DNA from: Phallusia fumigata
Lineage: Eukaryota; Chordata; Ascidiacea; Phlebobranchia; Ascidiidae
Reading direction: 5' to 3'
Assembly (NCBI GenBank): GCA_008931825.1
Contig: QXVZ01024242.1
Span: 1 to 26,859, forward strand
Length of the DNA stretch: 26,859 nucleotides
Both the position numbers and the translations under genes were made by a program. Under the pieces are notes generated by a model. That model did no database searches. It had not been told where the DNA came from and saw nothing but the letters and a program-made list of their open reading frames with translations. The first letter of the stretch is position 1; every line of letters starts with the position of its first letter. Below are positions 20,101 to 26,100 of the stretch, piece by piece.

Positions 20101-23100
20101 CTTAACCCAACTTCAACACTCGACTTACATATTTTCACCTCATAACCTTCGCATTGAACAGGTTTGGTTCGACAACAGCGGTTACCATTCAATGCCAACC
20201 TGGTTAAACGTGCTCAACAACGCCGCACTGCGGTCACTTTTACCTCCGGGCGTTGACCGCACCAAGTATGGGATCGCGGCCATCAACCACCCTCTCAACT
20301 TTACTGAGAACCAGGTCGACGAAGCCGCCTTGTAAGTTCTTTATTCGTTTATGATGCCTCACATGATTATGACGGCACATTTTTTGCACCCAGTACGCAA
20401 TCTGCCACCGACACCATCATCTCGATCTGCGTGATCTTCGCTCTCTCGTTCATCCCGGCCAGCTTCGTTCTCTTTCTTATCGAGGAGAAGGTGACGAAGG
20501 CGAAACATTTGCAGTTTGTGAGCGGAGTCAATCAGTTCGTCTACTGGATCACAAACTTCCTGTGGGACTTGGTAGGTTCAAGTTCCTGGTAAAACTTCAA
20601 TAAATAATATAGTATAGGACAGTACATTCATCCTTTCCACAAACTACCAAATTTCAGCCTCCCCCAAATATATTAACTGTGCCGACTGATGAAGCAACAA
20701 GCAAGACGGCGACCTCGTAGATAGAGAAGTTTTGCGACATAAAAATATTGTTAAATTTTCACAATGAACATTCGTCTTACCGATTGGAGCTAGTATCCAA
20801 GCAGTTGTTGGGTAAAAATAAATAAATGCAAATTAGCAGTGGGCATAAAAACAACTCATTCGCCCCACTTCATTAAAAAAATTCACTCACCCTGGGGTGA
20901 ACCCGGTTAAGATGCACTGGTTTAGGAACACAACGCACGAAATTGAATATAACTGACTTAAAAAAACTAACTTCAAGGGAGCTTGTATATAGTGAACACA
21001 TTGCAATGCAAACTTTTCATCAATGGCCGCAGTCATCGTCAGTGCATGATAAACTGTGCGTTATACGCAAGTGACGCAGTTGGTGGTCATAACCGGTGCC
21101 TAGAAGTCATATGTTAAACAAATCGCAGAAGCAGATGTATGTCAGTTGTAAAACAACAGCCTAGTTTGATCCACAACAACATTACCTATTATCGCCCGAA
21201 ACCAACTCTAATTGTTGTTTTCCACTTTCTAGGTAAATTACGCGGTACCAGCCATCATCGTCATTTTAATTTTCGTCTGCTTCCAAACCAAAGCTTATGT
21301 ATCACCGCAAAACCTCCCATGCCTGGTCTGTCTCCTTCTTCTCTACGGTTTCGCCATCACGCCGATGATGTACCCGGCCAGCTTCTATTTCACTGTGAGT
21401 ATCTCGTCCAGGGCTAACGACGCCCCAAGAAAAAAACACCGTTCCCTAAAATAGTGTCCCGCAGCCGGATGCCGCATAGTGTAATTATGTGGCGTCAGTA
21501 AAAAACGGTTGTGGAGCACTGCCCAATGACCATCAAGAAAAAAGCGTCCAGGGAAGTATGGAATAAAGCCTAAGCATTTTGGCTACAACTTAGCTACATT
21601 TTAGCCACAGTAAACTTCAAACCTGCGATTAAACCTTGAAGTTTACTGATAAACATTGTACCTCATTGTTACTACAGTTAACGGTGTTTACATCTTTAGC
21701 TGTGCTTTAGATTTCAAATTTCTTTAATTTTACCACTGTAACATACTTCTACAACAGTGGTTAAGTTTTTTTTTAATAGCACACCCAAGATCCCATCATA
21801 CAAGAACTTTTCAAATTTGCAGTTTCAAAATTGCTAAATTTTACCGCTTGCATTTTGCAGGTGCCAAGCACAGCATACGTTGTCCTGACCTGCGTCAATC
21901 TGTTTATCGGAATCAATGCCAGTATTGCGACCTTCATACTAGAGGTAAGCCATCATGTGGCTGCAGGAGCAATGCAAAAGGGGTCCTGCGGATACATTGT
22001 TACTTACGGGGCTCGAAAGCTACGGAGGACTGACTTTAAATGGGCGTTTGTTGAAGTTTAATGCTCGATAATCATTACTTAGCCTCGATTTTTATTTTCC
22101 AATTTTTTTTTCCAAAAGTACTACATCCCCAAATATGTTTGTGTACTTTTAAAAGATTTTTCCTAAAGGCCCTGTGTGGTTGCATTTCTATACAGTCTAG
22201 TTAACAAACAATATATTGCTCCGCAGTATCTCGACGACCCCACACTTACCGAGGTGAACTACTACTTGCAACGGATCTTCCTCATCTTTCCACAGTATTG
22301 TCTCGGTCGCGCGCTAATAGATATGGGAATCAATCAAGCCTATGCCGATGCTTATGCCACTTTTGGTAAGTCTAGATACCATAACTGGCCTAATACCCTA
22401 ATTTTGTAATGTTATTTTTACCGATTTAACTTATTTGCAGGTATCGACCGATTCAAGAATCCTTTTGATTTTGATCTTGTTGGAAGAAATCTTCTGGCGT
22501 TGGCGATTGAAGGGACTTTCTTTTTTATCCTGACAGTCTTGATTCAGTACAGGTATTTATAATACATTGATGTCTTTCTCTGGGCGCAACAAATCCCTAC
22601 ACATGAAATCTTCTGTACATGAAGTGAATCATCCAGAAATAATATGCTGGTACACCCTTTTTAGGTATATTTACTTTTTGAACAAACGAAACTTCTAAAT
22701 AAGAATCCTAGCAGTTTTGGTATAGAAACGTTTTGTGCTGACCAAAAGGCCCAGCATGGTAAATGCGAAATACCCTTTTTCACCTTTTAAGACGTAAGAA
22801 AGCAAGCTCCAAACGACCATTGTAGCAAATCTCACAATACTTAAGTGCTCAACCATACCTTTTTTTAATGTCCTTTCATGGAAATTAGGTTTTTATTGAA
22901 AATATATATGCAAACATAATCAATCAACGGGCAATACGAATTTTCAGGTTTATTGCTTTGCCTATAGCAGGGGTTCTTATATTTTTTTCGTCGATCTCCA
23001 TACTTTCCGAAAAAATCAAAGTTAATAATTTGGCCACAAAATTCCCTGGCCACAAAGAGCTGGTTGTTCAGCGAACTGTTATGTGCAGGTTCTTCATCAA

Positions 23101-26100
23101 GCCCCGTGTGCTTGGCAACATGAACGATTTTCCTGCGAACTTGGACAAGGAGGATGAGGACGTGAAAGCGGAACGAGACCGCATAGTGTCGGGCGGGAGC
23201 GACGACATAATGCAGATCAAGAGTTTGTCGAAGATTTACAAAAACCTCGTTTCGGGGAAGCCCCTGCTCGCCGTGGACAGGTTTGTGTTCAAGTTTTCGA
23301 ACTCGTGTGATGGTGCTGTAAATATGTCTGAAACTTAGTCATTTACAGGTAGAAACTTAAGAACATTTTATGCGGCACACTAACAAACTATACTTTGGCG
23401 GCACACTTTGCAGGATAAAAACACAAAAAAGTTGTTCAAAAATTTATTTTCCAACTTCATTGTGATGGGTAAGGCTGCTTGTGACAACAATTAAGATCAA
23501 AACGAGATTTTAACGTTGTCATGCACACCCGCATTTCGTCGTAAAACGCGAAACTCTCCTCAAACGAGTATTTTTTCGCGCACAGTTTAAGAACGACTGG
23601 TCTAAAACATAGTTAACGTTCTTGGATTCCGGATCACAACTTACCACGCGCTTGTCCGACATAGGCCGCATCACAGAAACAACTTAGCTTGTAAACGGCT
23701 CCTGATCTTAAATGGTGGGGCTGTCGCCTCAAAAACGAAAGTTGGCTAATCAACATTCTCAAACAAATCGCGGCAACTTCTTATAATACAAACTACGATT
23801 TTAATACCTGTGGTGTCCTGTTACCGTTCACAACATAAGCGCATCTATTTTATACTGTTATCCGGTACAAAACCTACTCTTTTCGTTCTGGCCCTCTGTT
23901 ACAAAACTAAACCTTTTTTGTTTGTTTACAGGATGTATGTTGGGGTCCCTCAAGGCGAATGCTTCGGCTTGCTTGGTGTCAACGGCGCCGGCAAAACAAC
24001 TACTTTCAAGATGTTGACCGGTGACACACCGCCAAGCTCGGGCGATGCTTCTATCTGTGGCCAGAGTATTCTCAGCAGCATGAGAGATGTACAGCAGAGC
24101 ACTGGATATTGTCCGCAATTCGAAGCTCTTAACAGTTTGCTGACAGGTGAAGCATAGTGTAATTTCGGGGCACTGCACAAGGCAATTCGACTGAGATGCC
24201 ATGTCGGACGTTCATTACCAAAACAAAGGAACACACGTTCTATTGTGGTGTTGACAAACCCGTTTGGCACTCGCCCCGTACATTGCTGTGCAATAAGCAA
24301 GTAAACAATTCGTAGTGCGGTTTCGCAGTAATTGAGTGGTTTCAAATTTAATTTAGAATAAATTTAGAATAAATTTGAATTTGTTGTCTAATGCTCGGCT
24401 CAGTTCATGCGACAGCTCGGCCGAGCGCCGAGCATCAAAAATTGCGATGCTTGGTACCGAGTACTCGGGTTCTGGCTCGGTTCGTCCCATCCCTATAAAA
24501 TACATCGTTTTGAACCTATCGCCTTTCTTGACAGGTCGCGAGCACTTAGAGTTCTACGCCAAGCTTCGCGGCGTTCCGCCTGAAGATATTTCGAGAGTGG
24601 CGAGTTGGGGAATCGACAAGTTCGGGTTGAAGATGTATGCTGAGAAATGCGCGGGAACTTACAGCGGCGGAAACAAGAGAAAACTCTCGGCTGCCATCGC
24701 CTTCATCGGATGTCCACCTGTCGTCTTCCTGGTAAGATTTTAAGCCATATTTTGTGCACCGCCCTAGCATTTAACATGGAAACTCAATTTTTTACGAGCA
24801 CACGTTTCACGCTCTTTTGCTGCATTTTAAATATTTACCCAAATTTACCTTTTATGTTTTGTGATCGCGCAACAATATTTGCATTCCAAATGCGCCCCCT
24901 TAACATTTTGGTTTTTCTGTAAACGATTTGACCTTTTTTCTAAGCCGTACTGATGTGACCATAATTGTTGCTTGGATGCAAAGTGACGATCATCTGCATT
25001 TTGCGGATGAACTAAATGCGACAAAACGTCAAATTTGCCGTGGGGTCTTATGGCCTCAATGTAATTTGTGTCTAAAGTGTACCGTCTATCTTGTATGTAA
25101 ATATGGTACTTTAGTGAAAACACGTGACCACAATCTTGGAAAAAAATCCAAAGAAACTGCCCACGAAGTTTAACATCAAAACATTAAAAGATAACGCTCT
25201 ATTTTGCTGCCATTGACATATGTTTCCTGCGCCTTCGTGTACAATTATTTGAATACTCAACCATCAACATAACGGCCTCGAGTCTAATTTTGAAACAATC
25301 TGTCCGGACATAGAGAACATATTTGCGAACAGCAAACCATTAATTATTAAATACAGGACGAACCGACGGCCGGTATGGACCCGATGTCGCGTCGGTTCCT
25401 GTGGACCCGGATCGCGGAAGCTGTCCGCGGGGGGCGCTGTATCGTTCTGACGTCACACAGCATGGAAGAGTGTGAGGCGTTGTGCAGCAGACTGGCAATC
25501 ATGGTGAACGGTCGCTTTCAGTGTATCGGCAGTCCACAACATTTGAAGAACCGATTCGGCGAAGGTTACACGCTTACAGTGAAGGTCGACGCTCGATGTG
25601 AGGAACCGGAAAATGTGCAGAAGTTCATTTCCTCATCCTTCCCCACCTCGCTGTTGAAGGAACACCACAGCAACATGTTACTGGTAAAAAACAAAAGGCT
25701 TGCTCATCCTCTGTTTATGTTTAGGATATTTAAGGGCATTACTTCTTCAAATGGTTTCGTTATTTGATTGTTTTTTGTTGTATACTTTTTTTGCAAAACA
25801 ATAATTATGCTTACCATTTGATTCTGTTTGGCCCATGGTTTTTGAAAACTTGATTTGTATGTAGACATTTGAAAAGCTAGCAATGGAACAAAAATCTGTC
25901 GGATCTATACATGTATTTCCGGTATTCTGTCGCAGTTGTATTTATCGGAGTTTGATAAGATTTTTGTATGGGGGCTTGTTTGCTTTTTGACAGAAACACA
26001 AATAGATGTTCAAACAAAAGCTGGGCTACGTAACTTCAGTCAAATCTCCAGTGGAAACGATGCTATTTTCCTTGTCGCACAAAAATCACCTACATTGCCT

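Noticed and set aside
20687..20730. Second hammerhead starting at CTGATGA
   Set aside because: No GAAA after a helix II and no closing helix III follow it.
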